Assembly: GCF_024505145.1 (NCBI RefSeq)
Contig: NZ_JANIAA010000025.1
Location: forward strand, 62,001-126,000
DNA from: Streptomyces rugosispiralis
Lineage (GTDB): Bacteria; Actinomycetota; Actinomycetes; Streptomycetales; Streptomycetaceae
Direction: 5' to 3'
DNA length: 64,000 nucleotides
The notes below the pieces were generated by a model. That model was not told where the DNA came from and did no database searches. It saw only the letters and a list, made by a program, of their open reading frames with translations. Shown piece after piece: positions 8,884 to 19,234 of this stretch. The translations under genes and the position numbers were made by a program. Numbering within the stretch: position 1 is the first letter of the stretch; every line of letters begins with the position of its first letter.

Positions 8884-9947
8884 ACGCACGCCGACACCCA
8901 GCCACCCCGGCCCGGCCCTCCGCCGTGCTCACCGTGCTCGCCCTGGTCCTCCTCACCCTCGGTGCGCCCCTTACGGGCGGCGCCGCGGCGGCCGAGGGCC
9001 CGACCGCGAAGGTCTCCAAGGCCGAGGCGGGCACGGGCGGCACGGTCACCGTGACCGGCGCCCACTGGCGGCCGCGTGCCCTGCTCACCCTGCTCATCTG
9101 CGGGCAGAACATGATCGGCGGCACCAACTCCTGCGCCAATGGCGACGGCAGGGCGGTCACCGCGGGCAAGGACGGCACCTTCACCAAGAAGCTGCCGGTG
9201 TCCGAGCCGCCCAAACCCTGCCCCTGTGTCATCCATATAGCGACCGTCACCGGCGAAGCCGCCGCCGCGGACGTGCCGTTCAAGGTCGCCGGGCACCCGG
9301 TCGCGCCGCTGCCGAAGGAGCGGACCGGGGGCGAGCGGCTGAGCGTGCTCTCGGCCCGGCTCGACGGCTCCAGCGGGCTGCTGACCTGGTTCGGCGCACC
9401 GCCGAGGCGACAGCTCGTGGTCACCGTCGGCAATCTCGGCTCGACCCCGGCCCGCGACCCGGTTTTCGAGGTGGGCAGCTCGCACGGCGTCTTCGCCCCC
9501 TCCTGGGAGGAGCAGCGCTGGCGGGGGACCATCCAGCCGGGGAAGAAGGCGCAGGTCAAGCTGGGCGTCGAACTGTCCGCCGGGGCCCATGGCGACTATC
9601 TGGTCTCACTGCGCTACGGCCACAAGCTGCTCGTCGAACAGCCGTGGGCGGTGGGACGGCCCTGGGGCGTCACGCTCTTCTGGGTCCTGCTGTGCGTGGT
9701 GGTCTCGGCGACGGTCTTCCGGATCGGCATGGCCGTCGTGGACAAGGTACGGCCCCGTACGGCCCGGACCGCGCCACCACCGCCCCCGCTCCCGCCCTCG
9801 CCGCCGCCGTCCGGACCGGCCGCGGCGGACGGCGCACCACCGGCGCTGCCCTGGTTCACTCCGGACACCGCGCCGGGGGCACGGCCGCACCACCAGATTT
9901 CCGCACCGACCGAGGAGATCCGACCGACCCCGAAAGGAACCACGTGA
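8880..9947 (+). CDS. Exported membrane protein, operon member
   Basis: 355 residues from the GTG at 8880, which overlaps the previous stop as GTGA. A signal peptide ends near GGAAAAEG. The next region of about 110 residues (AEAGTGGTVTVTGAHWRP, with cysteines in LLICGQ, NSCANGDG and KPCPCVIH) resembles Ig-like neocarzinostatin-type folds; this assignment is weak. A second beta-rich region contains WFGAPPRRQLVVTVGNLG. A transmembrane helix (FWVLLCVVVSATVF) leads to a Pro-rich cytoplasmic tail. It is probably a partner of the flanking surface proteins. Confidence 0.72.
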   Translation: MNARRHPATPARPSAVLTVLALVLLTLGAPLTGGAAAAEGPTAKVSKAEAGTGGTVTVTGAHWRPRALLTLLICGQNMIGGTNSCANGDGRAVTAGKDGTFTKKLPVSEPPKPCPCVIHIATVTGEAAAADVPFKVAGHPVAPLPKERTGGERLSVLSARLDGSSGLLTWFGAPPRRQLVVTVGNLGSTPARDPVFEVGSSHGVFAPSWEEQRWRGTIQPGKKAQVKLGVELSAGAHGDYLVSLRYGHKLLVEQPWAVGRPWGVTLFWVLLCVVVSATVFRIGMAVVDKVRPRTARTAPPPPPLPPSPPPSGPAAADGAPPALPWFTPDTAPGARPHHQISAPTEEIRPTPKGTT

Positions 9948-9948
9948 G

Positions 9949-11340
9949 ATGCGACCAAGAGTGAGTGCGGCGGCCGTCGCGCTGCTGCTCGGCGGTGCGG
10001 GCGTGCTGCTCGGCGCGGGCAGCGCGGAGGGCGCCGAGGTCTCGTACCAGACCGAGTGCTTACCGCCCCCCATCTCCGGTATGCCCCCGGTGGAGGGCAC
10101 CACGACCGTGGCCGTGACGGCGCCGGAGACGGCCAAGGTCGGGGACGAGGTCGAGGTGGTGTGGAAGACGGTGCAGGCCGCCTCCAAGAACCCGCCCATC
10201 CTCGACCTGGAGGCCGACACCGTGCTGCCGACCGGCACCGTCACGGTGGGCGGCGCCCAGACCGGCGAACTGGCCATGGAGGGGCCGCGGGAGAACCCGG
10301 CGATCCCCAAGGGCGGTGACATGAAGCTCTCCGACATGAAGGGGAAGCTGAAGCTCACCAAGGCGGGAGAGGTGACGCTGACGCCCGGCGGCTACAACAT
10401 CAACGTCAGCAAGCCGCTGCCCACGGACACCAAGTGCTCGGCGAAGGAGGACGTCAAGGCCGCCGCGACCATCAAGGTGACGGACGGCGGCAGCGGTCCG
10501 GGCGGCACGACCAGCGGCACCACGAGCGGGACGACCAGCGGTACCACGAGCGGCACCACCAGTGGTACGACGAGCGGCACGACCAGCGGCACGACAAGTG
10601 GCACCACGAGCGGTACCACCGGGGGCACGACCAGCGGCACCACCGGTGGCGGGGGCGGCGGTGGCGATTCATACACCGGTAAGGAGGTTCAGGTCGCCTA
10701 CGCCTGCAAGACCCCCATCGGCGACAAGAACGCGACCTCCCCGGTCCAGATCAACGCCACCAAGAGCGGCGGGAACTTCGCGCTGACCGTGAAGTTCGGC
10801 AAGTCCGTGATGGACAGCCCGGCCGACATCCCCGCCGGTTCGGTCAAGCCGTCGATGGCCGTCAAGGTCGGCGGTGCGGACAAGGGCACCGTGGCCGTGG
10901 CGGGGCCGACCAACAAGGGGCCCATCAAGTCCGGTGATCCGATCGAGATCCCCGACCTCACCGGCACCTACAAGCCGGGTGCGAGCGGCAAGTCGACGCT
11001 CACCCCCGGGGTGCTGACGGTCAAGGCGCTCGGTACGACCACCACCTGCACCCCGGCCAAGGACACCGGTGTCTCGCTGGAACTGGACACCACCGGCCAG
11101 CCCGGCGGCACCACCGGCGGTGACTCGACCGGCGGCAGCGGCTCCGGTGGCGGCACCTCCGGTGGCGGCGGTTCGGGCAGCAGCGGCGGTTCGGGCACCA
11201 GCGGCGGGCTCGCCGACACCGGCGCCAGTGACCACGGCGGGCTGAAGGCGCTCGCCCTGATCGCCGGTACCACCGTGCTGCTCGGCGGGGCCATCTTCAC
11301 CCTCACCCCGTGGCGCAAGCTGCGCGGCACCACCCGCTGA
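9949..11340 (+). CDS. Two-domain surface protein with LADTG sortase signal
   Basis: 463 residues. A signal peptide is followed by domain 1 (about 25-180), a TTSG-repeat linker, domain 2 (about 245-385, clearly homologous to the domain in 6983-7747), a Gly/Ser linker and LADTG. A hydrophobic helix and basic tail (WRKLRGTTR) end the protein. LAxTG is the signal class known for Streptomyces sortase E. Domains 1 and 2 share a pattern of VGG, a GPxN-like turn, LTPG and a late cysteine, suggesting internal duplication. The ATG at 9949 follows the previous stop by one base. Confidence 0.8.
   Translation: MRPRVSAAAVALLLGGAGVLLGAGSAEGAEVSYQTECLPPPISGMPPVEGTTTVAVTAPETAKVGDEVEVVWKTVQAASKNPPILDLEADTVLPTGTVTVGGAQTGELAMEGPRENPAIPKGGDMKLSDMKGKLKLTKAGEVTLTPGGYNINVSKPLPTDTKCSAKEDVKAAATIKVTDGGSGPGGTTSGTTSGTTSGTTSGTTSGTTSGTTSGTTSGTTSGTTGGTTSGTTGGGGGGGDSYTGKEVQVAYACKTPIGDKNATSPVQINATKSGGNFALTVKFGKSVMDSPADIPAGSVKPSMAVKVGGADKGTVAVAGPTNKGPIKSGDPIEIPDLTGTYKPGASGKSTLTPGVLTVKALGTTTTCTPAKDTGVSLELDTTGQPGGTTGGDSTGGSGSGGGTSGGGGSGSSGGSGTSGGLADTGASDHGGLKALALIAGTTVLLGGAIFTLTPWRKLRGTTR
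10505..10650 (+). repeat. 12-bp in-frame repeat encoding the TTSG linker
   Basis: About a dozen units encoding Gly-Thr-Thr-Ser, with synonymous variation between copies, forming an extended flexible linker between the two domains of the surface protein. Confidence 0.75.
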
Positions 11341-11373
11341 ACACCGGCCCGTACGAAAGCACCCGAAGGACGA

Positions 11374-11407
11374 GGGGCCCGGCACGGATCACCCCGCGCC
11401 GGGCCCC
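11374..11407. terminator. Terminator between convergent surface-protein operon and transporter
   Basis: A perfect 10-bp stem (GGGGCCCGGC with GCCGGGCCCC) around a 14-base loop, located between two convergent stops. Confidence 0.75.
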
Positions 11408-11427
11408 ACGTAACCGTCTTACGGACG

Positions 11428-12954
11428 TCAGTGGACGTCGGCCATCAACGCCACGACCTTCTTCCGGTACATGAAGACCGCGAAGCCCGCGAGCGCCGCC
11501 ATCGTCGCCTCCAGCGCGATCACCCCGACCCCGCTCAGGTCGACCCCGGCGATGGACAGCAGGCCCGTGATGCAGTCGCCCGCGGTCACGGCCAGGAACC
11601 ACACGCCCATCATCTGGCTGGCGTACTTCGCCGGCGCCATCTTGGTGGTCACCGACAGGCCGACCGGCGACAGGCACAGCTCACCCATCGTCTGGATCAT
11701 GTAGATCGACACCAGCCACAGCGGGCTGACCTTGGTCCCGTCCCCGGCCATCCCCATCGGCACGACGAAGACGAAGAACGAGGCGCCGACCAGGACCAGG
11801 GCCATCGCGAACTTCAGCGTGGTGTTCGGCTCCCGGTCACGCCGCGCCAGCCACAGCCACAGCCAGGCGAAGACCGGCGCCAGCGCCATGATCAGCAGCG
11901 GGTTGACGGACTGGAACCACGAGGACGGGAAGTGCAGCCCGAAGATCGTGTCCGCGGTCTTGGAGTCGGCGAAGGCCGACATCGTCGAACCGCCCTGGTC
12001 GTAGATCATCCAGAACACGGCGGCGGCCACGAAGAACCAGATGTACCCGCTCACCTTGGTCTGCTCGACCGCCGAGAGCTCCCGGTCCCGCTTGATCCGG
12101 ATCAGCACCCCGGTCGGGATGATCAGGCCGAGGATGGTGATCGGGATGAGCACCCAGTTGAGGGTCCAGCTGCCGCTGAGCACCACGCCGGTGTAGAAGA
12201 CCGCGGCCACGATCAGCCAGATCATCGCCTTGCGCAGCCAGGAGCGGCGCTCCTCGGCGGCCAGCGGGGTGGGGACGACGCTGCTCTCCGCGCTGAGGTG
12301 GCGGGTGCCGATCAGGAACTGGGCCAGGCCCAGCGCCATGCCGAGGGCGGCGAGCGCGAAGCCCAGGTGCCAGTTGTACGACTGGCCGACGGTGCCGATC
12401 ACCAGGGGAGCGGCGAAGGCACCGAGGTTGATGCCGATGTAGAAGATGGTGAAGCCGCCGTCCCGGCGCGGGTCCTGCGGACCGTCGTAGAGCTGGCCCA
12501 CCATCGTCGAGATATTGGCCTTGATCAGACCGGAGCCGAGCGCCACCAGGCCGAGACCGACGAAGAAGGTCGCCTGACCGGGGACCGAGAGCGCCAGATG
12601 CCCGGCCATGACGACGCCGGACGCGATCACCACCGTCTTGCGCGGCCCCCAGACCCGGTCGCCGAACCAGCCGCCCGGCATGGCCAGCAGATAGACCAAG
12701 GCCAGATACACCGAGTAGATGGCCACCGCGTTGCCCTCGGTCATCCCGAGTCCGCCGCCCTGCCCGCCGTCCTTGGCGTCGGGACCACCGGAGATCAGAT
12801 AGACCACGAGGAGGGCCCGCATGCCGTAGAAGCTGAACCGCTCCCACATCTCGATCATGAAGAGAGTGGCCAGGCCGCGGGGATGGCCGAAGAAGGTTTT
12901 GCCGCCGGCAGGGGTCCCCTGCGCGGTGGCGCCCTTCGTCAGGCTGGACGCCAT
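11428..12954 (-). CDS. Proton-dependent oligopeptide transporter (POT/PTR2 family)
   Basis: A 508-residue multi-pass major-facilitator protein with about 12-14 hydrophobic segments. The POT signature is visible near the N-terminus (GHPRGLATLFMIEMWERFSF, with the ExxERFxYY-like helix), followed by GGWFGDRVWGPRKTV and FYIGINLGAFAAPL. It imports di- and tripeptides with protons. AAGGAA precedes the ATG at 12954. It is divergent from the two-component genes; co-regulation is possible but not shown. Confidence 0.92.
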   Translation of the reverse strand: MASSLTKGATAQGTPAGGKTFFGHPRGLATLFMIEMWERFSFYGMRALLVVYLISGGPDAKDGGQGGGLGMTEGNAVAIYSVYLALVYLLAMPGGWFGDRVWGPRKTVVIASGVVMAGHLALSVPGQATFFVGLGLVALGSGLIKANISTMVGQLYDGPQDPRRDGGFTIFYIGINLGAFAAPLVIGTVGQSYNWHLGFALAALGMALGLAQFLIGTRHLSAESSVVPTPLAAEERRSWLRKAMIWLIVAAVFYTGVVLSGSWTLNWVLIPITILGLIIPTGVLIRIKRDRELSAVEQTKVSGYIWFFVAAAVFWMIYDQGGSTMSAFADSKTADTIFGLHFPSSWFQSVNPLLIMALAPVFAWLWLWLARRDREPNTTLKFAMALVLVGASFFVFVVPMGMAGDGTKVSPLWLVSIYMIQTMGELCLSPVGLSVTTKMAPAKYASQMMGVWFLAVTAGDCITGLLSIAGVDLSGVGVIALEATMAALAGFAVFMYRKKVVALMADVH

Positions 12955-13162
12955 GGTGGATTCCTTGTGTGCTCAGGGAGCGCTGCCAGGCGGGGCCAGC
13001 GCCCTGTGGGGGGATGGCTGAGCGACTGAGCGGCCGGGTGCGGCCGGGCCGGTTGTGCCGACCCCGTCCCGCTCCGGACATGACAGAGACCTTTGGGTGC
13101 GTCATCGCCACCAAAGGCCCCGGAGGAGTGCTGCAGACGTTGTTTCACCATACGACACGTTC

Positions 13163-13192
13163 TTGACACCTTTGGAGATGGTGAGAGATACC
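13163..13192 (+). promoter_or_regulatory. Candidate housekeeping promoter for the response-regulator gene
   Basis: A perfect TTGACA at 13163-13168, with GATACC at 13187-13192 after an 18-base spacer, about 90 bases before the start at 13281. The 326-bp divergent gap 12955-13280 shows no gene. The -10 match is weak. Confidence 0.35.
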
Positions 13193-13280
13193 TCACGAGC
13201 GAGGTGTGCAACCGTCCGTGCTCCGTCCGTCGCGCCGTACGCGCCCCGTGCTCCGACCTCAGCGGACTACCATCACCCCC

Positions 13281-13961
13281 ATGACCCGAGTACTGCTCGC
13301 CGAGGATGACGCATCCATCTCGGAGCCGCTCGCCCGCGCCCTGCGCCGCGAGGGGTACGAGGTCGAGGTGCGTGAGGACGGACCCACCGCGCTCGACGCC
13401 GGTCTGCAAGGGGGCGTCGATCTGATCGTCCTCGACCTCGGCCTGCCCGGGATGGACGGGCTCGAGGTCTGTCGCCGGCTCCGTACGGAGGGCCACGGCT
13501 TTCCGGTGCTGGTGCTCACGGCCCGCGCGGACGAGGTGGACACGGTGGTCGGCCTGGACGCCGGTGCCGATGACTATGTGACCAAGCCGTTCCGGCTCGC
13601 CGAGCTGCTCGCCCGGGTCCGGGCGCTGCTGCGGCGCGGTGCCGTCGAGACGCAGCAACAGCAGCCGGCCACCCACGGGGTGCGGATCGACGTCGAGTCG
13701 CACCGCGCCTGGATGGGCGACGAGGAGCTGCAGCTGACCGCCAAGGAGTTCGATCTGCTGCGGGTCCTGGTACGGGACGCCGGGCGGGTGGTCACCCGCG
13801 ATCAGCTGATGCGCGAGGTGTGGGACACCACCTGGTGGTCCTCCACCAAGACCCTCGACATGCACATCTCCTGGCTGCGCAAGAAGCTCGGTGACGATGC
13901 GGCCAACCCCCGCTATATCGCCACCGTCCGCGGTGTCGGCTTCAGATTCGAGAAAAGCTGA
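13281..13961 (+). CDS. OmpR/PhoB-family response regulator
   Basis: 226 residues. The receiver domain has acidic Asp9-Asp10, phosphoacceptor Asp52 in LIVLDLGLPG and Lys102 in VTKPFR. A C-terminal winged helix (about 130-224) ends with TVRGVGFRFE. The ATG at 13281 begins MTRVLLAEDD; earlier starts add unconserved sequence. The cognate kinase gene follows after 21 bases. Confidence 0.93.
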   Translation: MTRVLLAEDDASISEPLARALRREGYEVEVREDGPTALDAGLQGGVDLIVLDLGLPGMDGLEVCRRLRTEGHGFPVLVLTARADEVDTVVGLDAGADDYVTKPFRLAELLARVRALLRRGAVETQQQQPATHGVRIDVESHRAWMGDEELQLTAKEFDLLRVLVRDAGRVVTRDQLMREVWDTTWWSSTKTLDMHISWLRKKLGDDAANPRYIATVRGVGFRFEKS

Positions 13962-13982
13962 CCTGACTGACACGGTAGGGCA

Positions 13983-15233
13983 ATGCGCCGTCGCTTGATC
14001 AACTCCACCCTGGCCGTGGTGCTCGTCGTCATCGCGGTCTTCGGCCTGTCACTGGTCATCGTCGAGACGCGGACCATCGAGAACAGCGCCCAGGAGAGCG
14101 TGAGCTCCGACGCCGTGCGCCTGGTCAGCATCGTCGACAGCCGGCTGCTGGGCGGCGAGGGGGTCACCACCAGGGTGCTGCGCGAGCAGATCGAGGCCGG
14201 GCGCTACGCGGTGATCAGGATGCCCGACCACCGCACGGTGAAGATCGGCAAGCGCCCCACCGGCAGCGTCATCTCCGCCCAGGAGCCGGGGGAGCAGGGC
14301 GAGGTCGTCCGCGTCGAGGCGTCCCGCTCCACGGTGAGCCGGGAGATCGGCCGCACCATGCTGATCATCCTGGCGGTGGCGCTGCTCGCCGTGCTCGCCG
14401 CGGTGGCCCTCGCCGTACGCCAGGCGCACCGGCTCTCCGCCCCGCTCACCGATCTCGCGGAGACCGCCGAGCGGCTGGGCTCCGGGGACCCCCGGCCGCG
14501 CCACCGGCGCTACGGGGTGCCGGAGCTGGACCGGGTCGCCGACGTCCTGGACGCGAGCGCCGAGCGCATCGCGCGGATGCTCACCGCCGAGCGGCGGCTG
14601 GCCGCCGACGCCTCCCACCAGCTCCGTACGCCGCTGACCGCGCTGTCCATGCGGCTGGAGGAGATCACGCTCACCGACGATCCGGAGACGGTCAAGGAGG
14701 AGGCGACGATCGCGCTGGGCCAGGTGGAGCGGCTCACCGATGTCGTCCAGCGGCTGCTGACCAATTCGCGCGATCCGCGCAGCGGCTCCGCGGTCGCCTT
14801 CGACCTGGACGAGGTCGTCAAGCAGCAGATCGAGGAGTGGCGCCCGGCCTCGCGCAGCGAGGGCCGCGCCATCGTCCGCTCGGGCAAGAAGGGGCTGCGC
14901 GCGGTGGGCACCCCGGGCGCGGTCGCCCAGGTGCTGGCGACGCTGATCGAGAACTCGCTGATGCACGGTGACGGCACGGTCGCGCTGCGTACCCGCGTCA
15001 CCGGCAACCAGGCCGTGGTGGAGGTCTCCGACGAGGGGCCCGGGGTGTCGCCGGACCTGGGGGCGCGGGTCTTCGAGCGGACGGTCAGCGGGCGCAACTC
15101 CACCGGGCTGGGGCTCGCCGTGGCGCGGGACCTGGCGGAGGCGGACGGCGGCCGGCTGGAGCTGCTCCAGCAGCATCCGCCGGTGTTCGCGCTCTTCCTC
15201 AGCCGGGAGGCCGAGGACCCCACGGCCTCCTGA
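13983..15233 (+). CDS. Sensor histidine kinase
   Basis: 416 residues. There are two transmembrane helices (about 5-27 and 120-145) with a short extracytoplasmic sensor of about 95 residues between, then HAMP, a dimerisation domain with His212 in ASHQLRTPLTAL, and an HATPase domain (N box TLIENSLMHG, G1 DEGPGV, G2 GLGLAVARDL). It phosphorylates the preceding regulator. The signal is unknown; a divergent peptide transporter is next door. Confidence 0.92.
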   Translation: MRRRLINSTLAVVLVVIAVFGLSLVIVETRTIENSAQESVSSDAVRLVSIVDSRLLGGEGVTTRVLREQIEAGRYAVIRMPDHRTVKIGKRPTGSVISAQEPGEQGEVVRVEASRSTVSREIGRTMLIILAVALLAVLAAVALAVRQAHRLSAPLTDLAETAERLGSGDPRPRHRRYGVPELDRVADVLDASAERIARMLTAERRLAADASHQLRTPLTALSMRLEEITLTDDPETVKEEATIALGQVERLTDVVQRLLTNSRDPRSGSAVAFDLDEVVKQQIEEWRPASRSEGRAIVRSGKKGLRAVGTPGAVAQVLATLIENSLMHGDGTVALRTRVTGNQAVVEVSDEGPGVSPDLGARVFERTVSGRNSTGLGLAVARDLAEADGGRLELLQQHPPVFALFLSREAEDPTAS

Positions 15234-15260
15234 GCCGCCCTGTCGCGCCGCCGGGCGCCG

Positions 15261-15377
15261 CTTCCGGACCGGCCGCCTGGGGACGGGCCGCTTCGGGACG
15301 GGCCGCTTCCGGACCGGCCGCCTCGGGACGGGCCGCTTCCGGACCGGCTACTTCCGGACCGGCTGCTTCCGGGTGGC
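15261..15377. repeat. 15-bp tandem repeat over the GtrA-gene 3' end
   Basis: Seven or more units of CTTCCGGACCGGCCG and close variants between the kinase gene and the convergent gtrA-like gene. The stop codon of the latter (15348-15350) lies inside the array. Confidence 0.7.
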
Positions 15378-15908
15378 CTGGGCGGGCGGCGCATCGGACA
15401 GGAAGGCCTCCGCGCGCTCGACGGCCTCCCGCGCGGGCAGCGTCCGGAACACCCAGGTCCGGTAGGACCAGAAGCGGAAGAGGGTGCCCAGGCCGATGCC
15501 GAGGAACTTGAACACATTGCTCTGGAGTGAGCTGTCCCACTCGAAGCCATATGTGGCGGTGTAGAGCACACCGTTCTCGATGATCAGGCCGATGGCGCTG
15601 AACAGCAGAAAGAGGCTGAGTTCCTTGGTGCGGCCCTGCTTGTCGCGGTCCCGGTAGGCGAAGTACCGGTATCCCAGGTAGTTGAAGCCGGTGGCGACCA
15701 CCGTGGCCACGATGCTGGCCCGCACCACGGGGAGTTCGGTGACCCCGCGCACCAGGTTGAACACCGCGAGATTGACGAAGACGCCGGCACCGCCGACCAC
15801 CCCGAACTTCGCGATCTCGCGGGACAGTTGCCCCATCCGGGCACGCAGCCCACCGAGTGTGCTCCGTTCACTCATGGTGATCGTTCTGCCCCGTCCCGTC
15901 GGCGTCAT
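15348..15908 (-). CDS. GtrA-like membrane protein
   Basis: About 186 residues with four predicted transmembrane segments characteristic of the GtrA/DPMS family (FGVVGGAGVFVNLAVFNLV, ATVVATGFNYLGYRYFAYR, LFLLFSAIGLIIENGVLY, FRFWSYRTWVF). Such proteins are linked to flipping or handling of lipid-linked sugars. The ATG at 15908 has GGGGGGA four bases upstream; the ATG at 15875 is an alternative that loses no conserved sequence. The stop lies within a tandem repeat, so the final residues may vary. Confidence 0.83.
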   Translation of the reverse strand: MTPTGRGRTITMSERSTLGGLRARMGQLSREIAKFGVVGGAGVFVNLAVFNLVRGVTELPVVRASIVATVVATGFNYLGYRYFAYRDRDKQGRTKELSLFLLFSAIGLIIENGVLYTATYGFEWDSSLQSNVFKFLGIGLGTLFRFWSYRTWVFRTLPAREAVERAEAFLSDAPPAQATRKQPVRK

Positions 15909-16037
15909 CAATCCCCCCATGCTAACCAGCGGCCGCGCCCCGCGCCCTTCAGGCCGCGATGCTGGGCCCGGCGGAATATCTGGAGGTTCCTCCAACGCAG
16001 GTCAGGGCCGGTCGAAGCGGGAAGTTACCCTGGGAGG

Positions 16038-17177
16038 GTGACATTCCCGGTAGTCGGCATGGTCGGCGGCGGCCAGCTCGCCCGTATGACCCATGAGGCG
16101 GGCATCCCCCTCGGCATCAGGTTCAAGCTGCTCAGTGACACCCCCCAGGACTCGGCGGCCCAGGTGGTCAGCGACGTCGTCATCGGCGACTACCGTGACC
16201 TGGACACCCTTCGTGCGTTCGCACAGGGCTGTGATGTGGTCACCTTCGACCACGAGCACGTCCCGGCCGAGCATCTGCGCGCCCTGGAAGCGGACGGCGT
16301 GGTCATCCGCCCCGGAGTCGAGGCGCTGCTGCACGCCCAGGACAAGGGTGTGATGCGCGAGCGGCTGCGTACGGCCGGGGTGCCCTGCCCCCGCCACCGC
16401 ATCGTGGCCGACCCCGAGGACGTGGCGCGGTTCGCGGACGAGGGCGACGGCTTTCCGGTCGTCCTCAAGACGGTGCGCGGCGGCTACGACGGCAAGGGCG
16501 TCTGGGTCGTCCGCGGCGCGGCGGAGGCGGCCGAGCCGTTCCGCGCGGGCGTGCCCGTCCTCGCCGAGGAGATGGTCGACTTCGCCCGTGAGCTCGCCGC
16601 CAATGTCGTACGGTCCCCGCACGGCCAGGCCGTCGCCTACCCCGTCGTGGAGTCGATCCAGGTGAACGGGGTCTGTGACACCGTGATCGCCCCGGCCCCC
16701 GGCCTCTCCGAGGAGCTGTCCGGCCAGGCGCAGGAGATGGCGCTGAAGATCGCCGCGGAACTCGGGGTGGTCGGCCATCTCGCGGTCGAGCTGTTCGAGA
16801 CCCGCGACGGCCGGCTGCTGGTCAACGAGCTGGCGATGCGCCCCCACAACTCCGGCCACTGGACCCAGGACGGCGCCGTCACCTCCCAGTTCGCCAACCA
16901 CGTACGGGCCGTGCTCGACCTCCCGCTGGGCGACCCGCGCCCGCGTGCGGGGTGGACGGTGATGACCAATGTGCTCGGCGGTGACTTCCCCGACATGTAC
17001 GGGGCGTATCTGCACTGCATGGCGCGCGACCCGGCGCTCAAGATCCATATGTACGGCAAGGACGTGAAGCCCGGACGCAAGGTCGGCCACGTCAACACCT
17101 ACGGCGACGACCTGGCCGACGTCCGCGAGCGCGGCCGCCACGCCGCCGACTACCTCCGAGGGACCATCACCGAATGA
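16038..17177 (+). CDS. purK: 5-(carboxyamino)imidazole ribonucleotide synthase
   Basis: A 379-residue ATP-grasp enzyme that carboxylates AIR to N5-CAIR in purine synthesis. It has an N-terminal GMVGGGQLARM phosphate-binding loop, ATP-grasp blocks (FPVVLKTVRGGYDGKGVW, VDFARELAANV) and the C-terminal MRPHNSGHWT. GTG 16038 is chosen because the protein then begins at the family's normal N-terminus. A TACCCT hexamer 7-8 bases before the GTG would allow leaderless transcription. It overlaps purE by ATGA. Confidence 0.95.
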   Translation: MTFPVVGMVGGGQLARMTHEAGIPLGIRFKLLSDTPQDSAAQVVSDVVIGDYRDLDTLRAFAQGCDVVTFDHEHVPAEHLRALEADGVVIRPGVEALLHAQDKGVMRERLRTAGVPCPRHRIVADPEDVARFADEGDGFPVVLKTVRGGYDGKGVWVVRGAAEAAEPFRAGVPVLAEEMVDFARELAANVVRSPHGQAVAYPVVESIQVNGVCDTVIAPAPGLSEELSGQAQEMALKIAAELGVVGHLAVELFETRDGRLLVNELAMRPHNSGHWTQDGAVTSQFANHVRAVLDLPLGDPRPRAGWTVMTNVLGGDFPDMYGAYLHCMARDPALKIHMYGKDVKPGRKVGHVNTYGDDLADVRERGRHAADYLRGTITE

Positions 17178-17698
17178 GCGCTCCTGTGATCGGCATCGTC
17201 ATGGGCTCCGACTCCGACTGGCCCGTCATGGAGGCAGCGGCCAAGGCCCTCGACGAGTTCGAGGTCCCGTACGAGGTGGATGTCGTCTCGGCCCACCGCA
17301 TGCCGCGCGAGATGGTCGCCTACGGCGAGAACGCGGCGGACCGCGGCCTCAAGGCGATCATCGCCGGTGCGGGCGGCGCCGCCCACCTTCCCGGCATGCT
17401 CGCGTCCGTCACCCCTCTTCCGGTCATCGGGGTGCCCGTACCGCTGAAGTACCTCGACGGCATGGACTCCCTGCTGTCGATCGTCCAGATGCCCGCGGGG
17501 GTCCCGGTGGCCACGGTCTCCGTAGCCGGCGCCCGCAACGCGGGCCTCTTGGCCGCCCGCATTCTGGCCGCCCACGACTCCGGCCTCCAGGCCCGGATGC
17601 GCGAGTTCCAGGACGAACTCAACGCCCAGGCCACGGAGAAGGGCAAGCGGCTGCGCGCGAAGGTGGACGGGGCGGGTTCGTTCGGCTTCGGCCACTGA
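17174..17698 (+). CDS. purE: N5-CAIR mutase (class I PurE)
   Basis: A 174-residue enzyme that rearranges N5-CAIR to CAIR, the step after PurK. Conserved blocks are IGIVMGSDSDW, the active-site VSAHRMP and GAGGAAHLPGM. The ATG at 17174 overlaps the purK stop, so the two are translationally coupled. Confidence 0.96.
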   Translation: MSAPVIGIVMGSDSDWPVMEAAAKALDEFEVPYEVDVVSAHRMPREMVAYGENAADRGLKAIIAGAGGAAHLPGMLASVTPLPVIGVPVPLKYLDGMDSLLSIVQMPAGVPVATVSVAGARNAGLLAARILAAHDSGLQARMREFQDELNAQATEKGKRLRAKVDGAGSFGFGH

Positions 17699-17704
17699 GC
17701 CCCA

Positions 17705-17916
17705 TTCCAGCGCCTCCGGGGTAACTCCAGCCCTTCGGGGCAACCTCCAGCGCCTCCGGGTAACTTCCAGCCCCTCCGGCGTTTGAGGAGCGGGGTCCGG
17801 GGCGGAGCCCCGACGGGGGCCCGGGGGCGGAGCCCCCGAAAACGGGGTCCGGGGCGGGAGCCCCGGTTTCGGGAAGGGGCGGGGTGGGGGCAAGCCCGCC
17901 GCAGGCGGCCCCAACA
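17705..17916. repeat. Dispersed GC-rich palindromic intergenic element with leading short repeats
   Basis: It starts with CCAGC-CTCCGGGG-type units of about 24 bp, then the element proper (17767 onward: CCAGCCCCTCCGGCG, TTTGAGGAGCGGGG, a GGGGCGGAGCCCC hairpin, then GGGAAGGGGCGGGG and GCCGCAGGCGG). Related copies are at 47623-47735 and 59182-59298. It fills the gap between purE and the dipeptidase gene, with no coding potential. Confidence 0.7.
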
Positions 17917-17952
17917 CGTGACTTCCACCGCGCCCCATACGAAACTACGAGG

Positions 17953-19152
<1,200 letters not shown>

Positions 19153-19234
19153 CCCGAAGCCACCCGGCGCCGCACCACACCACCCGACACGCCAACGGCC
19201 GGGGACGGAAGGTGCTCAGGGATGGATCAGGGGC

